Below, in pieces: positions 44,886 through 57,507 of a stretch of 64,000 bases of DNA. Position 1 is the first letter of the stretch. Every line of letters starts with the position of its first letter. The stretch comes from Pyrenophora tritici-repentis (lineage: Eukaryota; Ascomycota; Dothideomycetes; Pleosporales; Pleosporaceae): assembly GCF_003171515.1 (NCBI RefSeq), contig NC_089394.1:1860001-1924000 (forward strand). The letters run 5' to 3'. Below the pieces are notes generated by a model. That model saw only the letters and a list, made by a program, of their open reading frames with translations, made no database searches and was not told the origin of the DNA. The position numbers were made by a program, and so were the translations under genes.

Positions 44886-47800
44886 GTGCCTAATCTCACC
44901 GCAACGGCCGCAGCGTCGCCCTGCGCGCACCCTCTTCGCCGGCTCCTCACCCTCCTCACGTCTGCCACCCTCCCTTTCAGCAATTAAGTCTAATACCTTG
45001 CTAACTGTTAATGTCTCCTCTGCCCGTACGTAGCGTCTCTTGCGACTTTTACGCTCTGTTGCTGCTTTAGCAGTAGTATTAAGGCGCACTATCTCTGCGC
45101 GTATTAACACTATCTTATAAGCTATCTACTGCGCGCCTTTTATTAGCTGCTATACCTGCTTATTAAGTGAACTTGCTAGAGACCCTTAATGGATTTTCAT
45201 CCTGTTTTGAACCAGCGTTAATTGCGCCTCCATTTTTTTAGCGTTACGTAGTGTTTTCGCCTCTTAAGCGGCGTTAACTTGCTGTGGTGGAGTTTGCGTA
45301 CGCAGCTGCACATCTAGCTTTAATAACACAGCCTATAGATTATATAGAGATAATCTAGCGCCTTAGAACTCTGCGTAAGCATTCTCTCTTGTAAACGCCT
45401 CTTAAAAGCTACTTTAAAGGCTAGTAAGAAGGTCTGTTTGCTAATATAGTTAATACGATCGCGTGCTAAGGCTAAGATCTAATTACCGTACGCGCGCTTT
45501 AATAGCGAGAAATAGGCGACGTTAAGCGGCTGTAGGAGGTGCGACCAGTGTAGAAGCATATAAAGGGCAATAATCTTCTTCTCCTTACAGTAATCCTAGG
45601 AATCTATTAAGCAATAGCTCTTATAGCCGTTAATAATTAGTAGCCTATACGCTCCTATAGGCCTCGTATGCGTATTAAAGTAATTAAGCTAGGTAAGCGC
45701 TAGATTATTATTCGTCTAGCCTGTTAGGCTTACTTAAATAACCTAGTTGCGTAGGAGGTCCTTAGTAAACTAGTTAGAGATAAGAACCTTGCTGGCAAAG
45801 ATAAGGAAGGGTAGGATAACACGCCCTATTGCGCTAACGCCCTATATTAACGTAGTCTACTTGCGATTACTAGGCTAAAGCTTCTTCGCTTTCCTAGGTT
45901 TTTCTATGCCTGTTATAATAAGTTATAAAGATATCTTGCCTATTAGGAAGCTAGACTCGTTAAAGCTGTACATGTCGTTGTCTATAATACCGTACTTCGC
46001 CTTTATGTTCTAAACCAGCGTGAACTAGGGCTTAATAATCACTAGGTCTTCGTAGAGAGATCGCTGGTGATCGTATAGACGAGTCCAGCGCGTGCGCAGC
46101 TTAGGTGTACGCTTAATAAACCTGTTGACCTAGCATTTACTAATAGGCTTACCGCCGTAGTCGCGCAGCAGTCTATCAGCTATATCTTGTACGTATAGCT
46201 TCGAGGGCGGTACTCTACGTAAGTTCTCGTCAAGTATACGCTGCAGAATCACTTCCTCTTCTAGCTTCGTTAGGCGCTTTAATCTAGGCTCGTAGTCGTG
46301 TCTAGAGAGCTTCCCGTCGCGTCGTCGTTGTATTGTCCTACGAGGAACGCTGTAGACTACCTTAGCACGTCGTAGGCTCGTAATCTAGTCGCATTTAATG
46401 TTAGAGAGGGCAAGCTGTACGTCAGCTTTAGTATAGGGCTTGTGAGGTTATGGTTGTTAAGACATTACGTGTTGAGTGTCGCGCATGCGCTTCGCTGGTG
46501 TTCGTGGGGCGCTCACTGAGGTGGGGCGCTCACTGATAAAACAGGTTATAGCTATACACCTATTAGGCGTAGATAAGGTAGAAGTAAGGATCTAGACAAT
46601 TAACTAGGGGATAGAGCTATACCTAGAGGTATATACGCATTAATTGCGGATCTCTAAGATATAGATAGTTTATAGACCGATCTTAAGTATACGTATATAC
46701 TAGAGATAAATAATACCTAAAAGGATTAAGTAAGTTATAAGACGCTAAATACTATAGTTATATTAGCGACGCTCAATCTATCTATACTATAGGCACTTAA
46801 TTTAGGGGATCGTCTGTATAGGGACGTCCTACCTAAACTACTACTAATATAGCGCAAGCTATAGAGCTATTTGATACGCTCTCTATTTATAGATGCCTTT
46901 GATAATGAGATTAATTTACTTAGGAAGGAAGGTATATAGACTAAGATCTTAATAGATTAAGTCTCTAATAAGCTACTCCCGCTTAAATAGATCTAGACAT
47001 ATAAGTATAATTAAGATAGTTACCTTAACTAAGGTAAAGCTTAGATTATTATAAGAGGCGATTTCTAAAAAAAAGACTTGCTAGATTTTACTTATATAGC
47101 TACGTTAGTAGCTAAATCCTCTAGGACCGCTATAGCGATCGCAGCTAAGTTTAATATAAAGATCATATAATTTGATATTATAGAAGCATTTTTAAGTGCT
47201 AAGATTACGGCAGAAAATCCGAGATTCTTTTAGCTACCCAACAGATTTAACAAACCTAGAATATATATATATTTAGCTTAATCGCGCGTTGTATAGATTA
47301 AGAGACTCGCTACTCCTCTAGTATAAGAAGCTCTCTAGATCGCTTAGGAAAGCAGGACTAGAGTACTTAAACGAAGAGTCCTACCTATTCCTAGGTAAGG
47401 ATTATAAGTTCTTATTATTATTCTATAAAGACAATATCCTACTTATAGTTTATAAAGAGTTTAAGGATTAAGCTATAGAACTATAAAAAGTAATTAGTTC
47501 GAAGTATAAGATCAAGGTATAAGGAATAGTTGAGTAGTTCCTTGGAGTTAAGGTTATTTAGGACTAGGACTCTTAGATAATTACCCTACTCTATAATATA
47601 GATATTAATAAGATTTCTGAGAAGTTTAGCTTAGAGGATAGAATATTCCCTTTTACTCTACTATTATTAGAAGAACTAATCAAGTCTAATAGAGAGGTAA
47701 CTAAGTAGTAGATTGAGGTATACTAGGAAAGAGTTAGATTAGTCTTATACACAGCTATTATACTTAGACTTAACGTAGCCTTTACTATCTCTAGACTATC

Positions 47801-49899
47801 CTATTTCTTTACTAATCTAAGTAATTAGCATATAAAGGCGGTAAAACGAGTAATTATATATCTATATAAGACTTAATAGGATACTATCTAGTATAGGCAC
47901 TTTAATAGACTAGACCTAGTTATCCATAGCAACGCGTCTTTTATAGATAATCTAGAAACGCGTTGCTTCTCGTACAGCTACATTGCAATACTCTTTAGCG
48001 GCGCGATCTTCTAGAAAGTAACGCGCTAGAGTATAGTAACTACTGTTACAGATCCATAGACTCGCTCGGTCCATGGCCCCCATATCGATAAGATCCTTAT
48101 CTTATCGGACTAGCGCCTTGGCGCCCACAGCATAAGTTTGGGCTCACAGCGTAGATAGCTCGATAGCTTGTATCTTGTCAAATCCAATCTTTCTTAATCG
48201 ATCCCTTACATTATATAAGCTCCCTTTTAAGACAGGCCCTAGAAGCTTAGTTATAAATTGTATTTTCTTGTCGCTGCGAGCGACACGCTAACGACAGAAA
48301 CACTTACGCGACAAGGATCGTATTAACTATACGTACCGCCGCAGAAGAGCCGCCGTAGTAAAGACACCTAATTGCCTAGCTATATAGCTGTACTTACCTG
48401 CTAGAAAAGATCCGCCGCCGCTTCTAGCGCTACCGCTAATAGTAGCCTAACTAAACAAGACGAGTAAGGATGCCTATAACTAGGGTGCTTAGAACGACAC
48501 ATAAACTATTCTAGCAGAGTCGCACTTTAAGTACAGCGACTTTAAGATCAACGATAATCTTACTAAAGCAAAGAAGGCGACTATCAGATAGAAGCTTACT
48601 ATCTATAAAAGATAGGTTACTTTTAGCCGTAGAGATAGCTAAGGTAATAGTAAGGACAAGGGTAATAACGTTAACGCCGCTAAACGCTAACAACAGTCTT
48701 ATAGACAGTCTCTTAAGTAAGCTATTAAGCTAGCGGGTAAGACTTCTATAGAACTAGGCTACGACGACAATATAGATAATATATATCTACGTTTTTATAG
48801 CATCCATAACAACGATAAGCGCGAGATCCTCGCGGACATAAGGAACGTTAACGACTTTACTACTTGCATCGCTATATATACTAAGAGTGTCTTTAGACAC
48901 CTAGTAGATCTACTTAGTTAAATAGCTAAATAAGCTAAACAGCTAGACTAAGCACATGATAAAGCCTATATATAATAAGAAGCAGCTAACGCCTGCGTAG
49001 AGCGCGCCTAGACGCAAGCTTACGCTGCCGCCGTAGACGAGCTTACCTAAGTTACCTAGAAATACAACCGTATAATTACTACTAAGAATAGCTACGCTTT
49101 ACGGCTAGCAGTGCTTAAAGACGAGCTTGCAGCCTTGCGCAAGTTAAACGTGAAGCTTTACTCCTAGATTAGCAACCTCTACAACGAGAGGAGTGTCGTG
49201 CAATAGTACACGGGCGTCCCGACGAATAGAAATTTATATAACACGCGCCTAGCTTAGTTCTAGTTATCCCCTCCTCTAATAACTGCGAACCCGTTTACTA
49301 GTACTAGCACTTACGACTTAATAGTGCCTCCCCATATAGCATATTATTAGAAAAACTAACCCCTAGCTTAGTCTACTATATTAGATAACCCTACTATAAT
49401 AGGTGCAAAGCTAAAGGATATTAATTTCTTTTGCGGAGATAGCACTAATAAAGAAGACTATAAGTATTAGCGCCGTAGCGCTAGGAACTTCTTAAATAAA
49501 ACTAATATCTACGCAACTATTTAAGATTAGCTTAACTACCTAATTAAATACTTGCGAGGACTAGCCGCCGTATAGGTAGAATATAGTGTAGCCCCTAGAG
49601 CTTATAACGCCTACGTAATAGCGGAAGAAGTCTTTACAAAACTTACTTGCATCTTTAATATAGTTAATAAGGTTACTAAAGCTAGCGCAGCGCTACACGA
49701 TAGCAGCTCTAGAGGATTCAAGTAACGCGATAATAAATTATTTAATATCTAGGTAGCCCGCTTTACCTCTATAGTCGCACTGTTAAACCTAGGCGATAAC
49801 AAAATAATCAAGTGTGTAATCTAACTTATAAAGTTTAGTTATAACGCAGGTTTACAATTCTGCTATAGTAATACTTAGGAAGCGTTTACCTAGAATTAC

Positions 49900-50064
49900 T
49901 ATCACGGAGCTGGTGCGCAGTGGGACTGAGGTAGAATATGTGTTGTACTGTGAGGAGCGTAAGGCTCCGCGAGGTGAGAGCTATCTAAGTGCTGGACCAT
50001 GGGGCTAGCGACAGGTCACGTGCCTCACGTGATGTCCTTCCCAGGCAGGGTCAGTACCGTGACA
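49900..50064 (-). mobile_element. 165-bp solo LTR-like insertion with TG...TA ends, TSD ATTAC
   Basis: On the minus strand it begins TGTCACGGTACTG and ends CTCCGTGATA. It is flanked by ATTAC at 49895-49899 and 50065-50069. It is unmutated inside a RIP-degraded gag. The near-complementary ends (TGTCACGG versus TATCACGG) and TG...TA borders resemble family L2. Confidence 0.78.
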
Positions 50065-50157
50065 ATTACTGCACTTAGCAATAGCTCTTACGTCTCACCT
50101 ATAGTAGTAGAAATAATAGTACCTAAATTAGCTGTAATACGTCTAACGCTAGTAGTA

Positions 50158-50263
50158 GAGGTAATAGTAATAGTAATAGTAATAGTAATAGTAATAGTAA
50201 TAGTAATAGTAATAGTAATAGTAATAGTAGTAGTAATAGTAATAGTAATAGTAATAGCAGCGG
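50158..50263 (+). repeat. Microsatellite, (AGTAAT)n-like
   Basis: About 100 bp of repeated AGTAAT/AGTAGT triplet units at the position of the Asn/Ser/Gly low-complexity linker of the intact gag (about 35290-35340). Apparently a RIP-simplified linker that then expanded. Confidence 0.85.
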
Positions 50264-50695
50264 CTCTACAACGCGTGAACTAAGTAGGGCGAGTGCTTTG
50301 AATGCGGAGGCACGGCAAATATTAGTAGTAAGTAATATTATCTAACTAACGTAGACGTCCTAGCAGCCTATAAGTCTAGCTCTATTATACTAGCTGGCCG
50401 CGTCCCTGCCCTTAAATCTACATTCACTAACGCCGCCCTCTAGGCCACAGTCGTCGATGCTACCGACGAGTCGGAAAACTAGCTATCTCTAGCGAAAGAC
50501 GCCCTTAGGGACCGCACTAAAATAGTTGATAGATATAGTTATAGTTATAGTTAAAGCTACACCTACTAGTCTAACACTTATTAGCGATACCCCCTATTAT
50601 TTTACTAACCCTTAATACCTAAACTACCCCGCTTACTAGAGTTACACCTAGCACTTTACGCGTTTATTTATAAGAATTAGAGGACTAGACGCCCT

Positions 50696-53600
50696 TAGCT
50701 ACCTTATTGCATATTACCTAAAACGCTAGAGGTAACACGCGAGGATTAGTATAAGACACTATAGAAATGTCGACAACAACCTTATAAATCCCTACTATAC
50801 TAACGCGAGTGTTAGAACTCTTAGAGAAAGGATAAGAAGCGTATAAGGAGGATCGCGACGACTATAAGCTGCGCCTTAAGTTATACAAAATACGGGAGAG
50901 GGACTATTAAGAAGAAAGTAATAAAATCTTAAAGATAGTCGAACACATCCTTACAACTATAACACCCTATTTACAACTTAGCTACTGCACCGAGAACGGC
51001 ACGCCGCGCGACTAGATAACCACCCTCCAAGACACAGTAGGAGTGGATGAGGACGAGGAGAGAGCGCAAGCACGAGAGAGATACGAAGCCGCACTCAAGC
51101 TAATGCGTTCAACCACGAACTAGGAGACGTGGCTAAATAAATACGATTAGGCTGCAACTCGAGCTAAAACCCTTAAGGTGGCTAAGGTTATATAAACATA
51201 AGCTATAATAGACGACTTCCTAGGCTCTATATCTAAAATAGTATTAACCTAGACTATAGGGTTCTAAGGGCTAGGGTATAATAAGAAAGCTATAAATAGG
51301 AAAACGATAATAAAACTCTTCCGTGAATATATAAGTCTTTATTATCTATTAAGAGGGAAGCTAAAGAGCGCCTTCGCGGTAGGAGACTTATACGCGGAGA
51401 GCGGTAAACCCAACTTAGACACACTAAGGGACGCCTCTAGTGCGGAATTAAGAGCGCCATCTAAGGCTAGGGAAACCCTAGGCAATTAAACAAACGTAAG
51501 ATAGATAGTTAAAGTACTAGAACTAAGCAGATCCTAGAGAGGAATTTAGCGAAAGCTAGAGATATATGTCCTGCTTATAAACAGCGTTATAAGATATCTA
51601 ACTACTACTATGTAAATAAAGCTAAAACACCTAAATAGTTTTAGCTAAATTAAGGCATTATAAGATTAGTATAGTATAAACTCAAAAATAACACTAACTT
51701 ATAGAGAACGATGCAGGAAATGTCCCGAGAGACTAAATAACCTCGATTCTTAACACGTTACGATTAATTACACCTTATATTAAGACATCACAAACACTAG
51801 ACGCAGTTATTAAATATCTAGATAGACGCGAAATCTTAAGAATTAATAAGAGCATGATAAGATCGGCATTTAGCGCAAGCGAACAAGGATATCTATTAAA
51901 GGATACCTTTATCCTAGATTCTGGCTCGACTACGCACATCTGTAACGACCTCTTAAGAATTAAAGACGTACGCCCGTCGACGCCAGGGGACTACATCTAG
52001 GCTAGCAGTTCTAAAGTCTAAATATGAGAATACGGAGCTGTCACATTAATAATAGAGGGATCTTAGGACAAACAAACCCTATATATAGTTAACGTTGCGT
52101 AGTATCTAGACTTCCTCTGCAGCCTAGTATTATTTAGGCTACTCTAACGATAAGGAATATAGTGGGATAATTAGGAAGATCTAACAAGCCTACAACGATG
52201 GGATAGAATAATTATTACTATCTTATTAGAACGCTATAGGTAATAGATTATCGAAGATACTACTCTATTTAACTTAGCCTTCTATGTGCGTATAAATCGA
52301 ACTAAGCGATTACTATAAAGGGCGACAGCTATGCTATAGCAAAAACGACTAGGATATCTAGGGCTATCTACTATTAAAGACCTTATACTGCAATCCAAGG
52401 GGGTAAGGATTAAAGGAATTACTATAGTATAATATAACGCCTAACGTGGTTCACAAGTGAGCGCCCCACCCAAGTGAGCGCCCCACCAAACACCAGCGCA
52501 GCGCACCCGCAGCGACAACACGCAATGTTACAACAACACCAAGCTCTAAGACTCTTTACTAAAGGCGACGTACAGATTGCTATCTCTAATATTTAAAGCA
52601 ACTAAGTAAAAAGCCTACAACGCGCTAAGGCAATCTACAGCGTTCCCTAAAGGACGATACAGCGACGCCGTAACGGGAAGCGCCCTTAACGCGACTACGA
52701 GCTAAAATCGAAGCGCCTTATAAAGCTAGAGGAGGAGACGATTGTACAGCGTATACTTAAAGAGAGTCTACGTAGTTTGCCGCTCTCGAAGGCACACGTA
52801 CGAGATATAGCTAATAGACTACTAAGAGAGCGTAGTAGAAACCCTGTAGGCAAGAACTAGGTTAATAACTTTATTAAGCGTACACCTAAAATGCGAACAC
52901 GATAGAGCCGTCCGTATAATCGCTAGCAAGCTACCTGCGAAGACCTAGCAGTTATCTAGCCCTAGTTTAACCTAATTTAATCGATAAAGGCGAAATATAG
53001 TATCGCGGATAAGGACACCTAGAACTTTAATGAGTCTAGCTTCATAATAGGGAAGATATCCTCTTAGATTATTATTATAGGCTTAGAGAAACCTAGGAAA
53101 TAGAAAAAACTACAGCCTAGCGATCGCGAGTGGGTGACTCTAGTACAAGGCGTCTCTGCGATAGGGCGCGTTATCTCGCCCTTCCTTATCTTTGCAGGGA
53201 AGGTCCTTATCACCTCCTAGTTCGCTAATCTACCTCGCGATTAGATTATTACTATCTCTCCTACTAGCTGGATTAACAACGACTGCGCGCTTGCGTAGCT
53301 TAAGCACTTTAATGCTTATATAAAGGCGTCTTCTGCTAGGGCGTATAGGCTACTTATTATTAACGGCTATAAGAGCCACTGCTTAATAGAATTCTAGAAT
53401 TACTATAAGGGGAATAATATTATTACTCTCTATATACTACCTTACTTATCGCACCTCTTGCAGCCTCTTAACGTGGTCCCCTACTCGCTGTTAAAGCGCC
53501 ACTATAGCGATAGAATCTCGCTCTTAGCACGCAGCCGCATCTACTATATTAACAAGGAAACCTTCCTACTAGCCTTTCAAAGCAGCTTATAAGAAGACGT

Positions 53601-55399
53601 TCACACTAGAGAATATTCGCGCAGGGTTTCGAGGTGCTAGGCTAGTCCTATACAACCTAGAGGCTGTGCTATTAAAGCTAGATGTGCAGCTGCGTACGCC
53701 AACACTACCTGCACTAGGCACTGTCGCCTAGGAGGCGCAAACACCGCGTAACGCCTGCGAGATAGAGGCGCAATCTACGCTAATTCAAAATCGCATTTAA
53801 AATCACTAAGGGTCACTAGCAAGCTTATTAGATAAGCAGGTTAAGCAGCTAAGTAAAGGCGCTTAGCAAATAGCTTATAATATAGTGTTAATGCGAGAGG
53901 AAGTGAGCAGCCTTCGAATCGCTGTTAACACGCTTACAAAGCGCAAGACTCGCAAAAGGCGGTACGTACGCGTAGAGGAGACTCTAATAGTTAGTAAGGT
54001 ATCTAACCTAATTGCTAAAAAGGAGGGTAGTAGGCATAAGGACGGCGAGACGCCTACGAAGAGGGTGCGCGCAGAAAGGCGCTGCGGCCGTTGCAGCGAG
54101 ACTGGGCACAACTCCCGCACCTGTAAGGCAGAAATAGAGGATGTAGATAATAGCGACGCTTCTGAATAATCCTATAGTATTGCGTATAGTATAGTAATTT
54201 GTTGTGGTGTCGTGCTGTGTCGCTGCGGGTGCGCTGCGCAGGTGTTTGGTGGGGCGCTCACTTGGGTGGGGCGTTCACTTGTGAACCACGTTATAGCAGA
54301 TCAAAGTTAAAGCGCTAAATAAGAAGAGCGCTAAGACTAAATAACAAAGGTCCTAGAGAAAGAATTGTAAGTAACTTCTATAAGTACGAGGTAGATAGCT
54401 TTACTAAGGAAAAAAGTTAGATGCTAATAACTTGCTAAAACTCTTAATACGTTTAGGATTTCTACTTGAAAGATAATAAGCTAGCACGCTCTATTGTTCA
54501 CCTATTAGGCCTCTTTATCTAATTTATAAAGAAATAGATTAACATTATAGTTAAGGTTATTAAAATAGACAACGAGATTATCACAGTTAAGCAAGAAGTC
54601 GAGGAATAGTGCACGTCCCTATTAATTAGACTTAAGCCTTCCGCTCTAGACACACAAGCGTAGAACAGAGGAGCTAAACGCTTAGGGGGTGTAATAAAAG
54701 AAAAGGCACGCGCAATTCGACTAGATGCAAATCTTCTATAGGAACTCTAGCTAGAGATAGCTAGGGCGGTAGTACACCTATATAATCGAACGCTAAATTA
54801 TCTAAATAAGTAGAAATCGCCTTACAAAATATTCTTTACGCGCGCAGCAGCTATAAATAGTATAGTTACTAGACCCTAAAAACTAAACTAAGCTTATCTA
54901 AGAGTATATAGGTGCAAAGCCTTTACAATAATAGACGATACCTACTAAGGAAAGTTAAGGCTGCAACAGCTAGATCTAAAAGCCTAGATTAGGTATCTTA
55001 TAGGATATTAGTTAATAAATATCTACCGCATCTAGATCCTATCTATAGTAAAGGTAATTAGCACTCGCAACGTAGTGTTTAACGAAGACATAATCTTTAA
55101 CGGCAAGACTAAGGACCTAATAGATAATCTTATGCATAATACCCTAGAGGAAATCGCAACTTAGGTAAGAATAGTTTAACTCCTAGGTACTTAGAGCTAA
55201 TAACTAGAAACTAAGACGTTCTACGAGGACGATATAACGCAGGAAGAGAGCCTGCGTACTTAGAAAACTAGATACTACTAAGGAAGGAAGGTAGTAGAGG
55301 CATATCTAACCCCGCCACTAACTCCTTTACCTATAGCCTTACTAGTTTAAGGAGAGGTAAACAACGAGGATATGACAAAAATGTCTAACTAATTAACAC
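50696..55399 (+). mobile_element. Copia remnant (Copia-3), RIP-degraded, split by pogo-C2
   Basis: The gag remnant runs from about 50767 (MSTTTL, LELLEKG-EAYKEDRDDYKLRL) to about 51500. A protease-like stretch (LDSGSTTHICND near 51915) and GAG-pre-integrase (QKRLGYLGLSTIKDLIL, about 52340) follow. Pol resumes after 54293 with integrase and VIFN-like text near 55075. It ends at the Tc1 insertion at 55400. Numerous stops. Confidence 0.78.
52444..54291 (+). mobile_element. Pogo-type transposon, subfamily C2, 1848 bp, RIP-degraded
   Basis: Termini start ACGTGGTTCACAAGTG, with TA at 52442-52443 and 54292-54293. The 17-bp doublet AAGTGAGCGCCCCACCC is at each end. The transposase pseudogene starts near ATG 52523. 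The C-terminal part (53885-54169) is still open and ends in a basic region plus CCHC knuckle [14 protein letters not shown]. The same termini bound the MITE at 62304. Confidence 0.9.
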
Positions 55400-55401
55400 T
55401 A

Positions 55402-57505
55402 CAGTAGGGTGACAAAAAGAAAACAACATTAAAAAAGCTACTTTTTTTAAAGCTATATATCTAGACAACTAGACTAGCTAGAACTATAATTTTTGGTGTT
55501 TTGGAAAGCTAAGAACTTCCTCTTGAGGTGAGCGTCCTAATATACCTGCTTAGTAAGCACTTAGGAGAAGATAAGTAGCAGTAAATATAGAGATAAAAAA
55601 TATCCTAGTTTAATGCAGCTACAACTTTTTAGTGAGCGTATAAAAAGTTCTAAAAACTGTTTATGTGATACTAGCTTATATAAGCATTACGTAAGTAAAA
55701 TTAGAACTAGGGTATTCTACATACTTTTTTTTTAAATCAAAGTTTAAAAAAAAGGAGGCTAAGAAAAGACGCTAAAATTACGTAAGCTTCTTTTAGTCTT
55801 ATTCTATATATTTTTCTTTTTCTAATCTCAATCTTTCTCTTCTATATTACCTCTCTATGTCTATTAAACTTTCGATATTTGAAAAAGATGTTTATACTCT
55901 ATCTTTACAACAGCTATCTACTAGTGCTATTAGTACTATCCTAGAGAAGTCTTCTAGATCTATTACAGACGCTTTACAACGTATTAAGAAGAAAAAAAGT
56001 ACTTCTTTACTTCTTTCTACGCCTAAACTAGGTCGCCCTTCTAAGATCTCTAAAAGAGCTACTAGAGTAGTTAATAGAGACCTAGAACGATGTCCTAAAA
56101 AGACAAATCAACGCATTTTAGAAGAGAACAATCTCGATTTCTCTACTAGAAGCCTATAACGCCAATTAAAAGTAGAGAAATACTCTGTTTCTACTGCTAA
56201 GAAAAAACAGCTTTTAAACGCAAAAAAAGCTGCTTTACGGAATAAATACGCTAAGAAGACACTTAAAATTCTAAAATATATACACTTTAACAAAGTTATA
56301 TTTTCAGACGAGTCTTCTATACAGCGTAGACACGGTGCTAGGCAAGAATACGTTGGAAAGAGAAGAAACAAGAGAACTGGCAAAGAACAAGTCTGTACAA
56401 CTAATTTAAGTGAGTTTAAAAAAAATCCGAATAACTTGTTTTATTCTCCTATAAATCTAGTATTTTTCTAGTTTTTTGGATTATTTTTATCTAGCTTACT
56501 AACTAAGTTATAGCCCGAGACATTACTATCTCTGTTTGGGGAGCTATTTGGTTAGGTGGAAGATCTAAGTTATATATAACTAGAACGCCACAAGAACCGA
56601 GAAGCTTTACAAATACAAGATATATACGAGAGGTTTTAAATCCAATTGTTAAACCTCTCTTTAAAAGAGGTAAGAAAGTATTACTTTATTTACAACTTTA
56701 AAAGACTCTAACTAAGTTATTTTTTATTCTTTTTCAAAACTTCTTTTAGATATGGAAAGCTGACATTCTTTTCTATCTAGGGTGGAAATTTGAGCAAGAC
56801 AACGCCAAGATTCATAAAACGCCAGCAGTTGTTTCTTGGTTTTCAAGAAATAGGATTCCTCTTTTTGAGCATCCTCCCTATAGCCCAGATCTAAATCCTA
56901 TCGAAAACGTTTGGAGTCTACTTAAAAATAGACTAGTTAGAAGATCTACTGCCTCTTTAGGCGTAGGTCAAAGTATAAAGGCAGTAGAATTGTTTAAAAA
57001 AGCAATTTTGGAAGAGTGGGAGCAAATACCGCAAGAGGCAATAGATAACTGTATTTTGTCTTTACCTAGACGTTATACTGCGGTAAAACAAGCTAAAGGT
57101 TGGTATACTAAGTACTAGTTACTAGATCTAGCTAGTTTAATATACTAAAAGCTTAAAAATTAACTTTCTTATCTAACTATTGCAATAGCTGATAGAATAG
57201 CTCTAAACTACAGTATACTATTCATTGATATGTATGTAATAACATATGAAATTTCTAGCCAAAAAGATACTCTAAATAAAAAGTTGTAGCTAGAAAAGAG
57301 CAGAGCTTTTTAGTATACTTAAGCACTGCCAAAGTTACACGAATCTAAGCTTACTAATCAGCCTTTTAAATAAGCTAGCCTAAAGAAAAAGATCTTCGCT
57401 TTCCAGAACACTAAAAGCTAAAGTTCTAGCTAGTCTAGTTGTCTAGATATATAGCTTTAGAAAAGGTAGCTTTTTTAATGTTGTTTTCTTTTTGTCACCC
57501 TACTG
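55402..57505 (+). mobile_element. Tc1/mariner-type transposon (Tc1-1), 2104 bp
   Basis: Inverted termini CAGTAGGGTGACAAAAAG, flanked by TA at 55400-55401 and 57506-57507. Contains a transposase gene with two introns and one premature stop. Little RIP. The left flank is Copia-3; the right flank is the interior of a second Tc1 copy. Confidence 0.92.
55857..57118 (+). pseudogene. Tc1/mariner DD34E transposase, two introns, one nonsense codon
   Basis: Exons 55857-56409, 56514-56669 and 56781-57118 give 348 codons excluding the stop. Introns of 104 and 111 bp (GTGAGT...TATAG; GTAAGA...TCTAG) restore TTNL-T-RDITISVWGAIW and LFKRGWKFEQDNAKIH. Triad: D151 in VIFSDESS, D243 in EQDNAKIH and E278 in NPIENVW, so DD34E. 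The N-terminal ~110 residues form the paired-type HTH (TISTILEKSS, LGRPSKISKR). A TAA at 56157-56159 replaces the CAG (Gln) codon of the sister copy. It is the only lesion visible. Confidence 0.88.
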
Positions 57506-57507
57506 TA

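Larger units (their letters stand above)
30410..46546 (-). mobile_element. Pogo-type transposon, subfamily C, split by a 14-kb Gypsy insertion
   Basis: Termini ACCTGTTTTATCAGTG at both ends, with TA at 30408-30409 and 46547-46548. Own sequence is 30410-30595 plus 44891-46546 (about 1.84 kb). The minus-strand transposase is RIP-degraded. Near 44880-45110 the basic region plus CGRCGE of the C-terminal zinc knuckle is still open, interrupted at the knuckle by Gypsy-1. Both ends carry a doublet CAGTGAGCGCCCCAC of 17-bp period. Confidence 0.9.
23984..48043 (+). mobile_element. Old Copia remnant (Copia-2), heavily RIP-degraded and split by nested insertions
   Basis: Host-layer pieces are 23984-26566, 27694-27700, 27902-28093, 29952-30407 and 46549-48043. 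The first piece gives gag-like text (MLAIESLKLVYLAILPKLVK, about 24000) and a protease-like region near 25120. The integrase-to-RT linker lies near 26160-26560. The last piece shows RT (FDIIEAFLSAKI near 47170) and RNase H, then is cut by a Gypsy-2 copy at 48044. Stops are everywhere, so this is a fossil. Copia-1 itself inserted into its left end. Confidence 0.75.
48044..50695 (+). mobile_element. Gypsy-2 family copy, RIP-degraded and 3'-truncated
   Basis: LTR 48044-48210, then leader and gag colinear with 33448-35610, then the first ~90 bp of pol before it stops matching near 50695. Dense CpA-to-TpA changes destroy gag. A 165-bp insertion (49900-50064) and a microsatellite (about 50158-50260) lie inside. 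No 3' LTR was found. Confidence 0.88.

Noticed and set aside
49999..50283. 94-aa frame rich in V and I
   Set aside because: It is the translation of a microsatellite and a short inserted LTR inside a degraded gag.
53875..54120. Minus-strand 81-aa frame
   Set aside because: Shadow of the conserved pogo-C2 C terminus on the plus strand.
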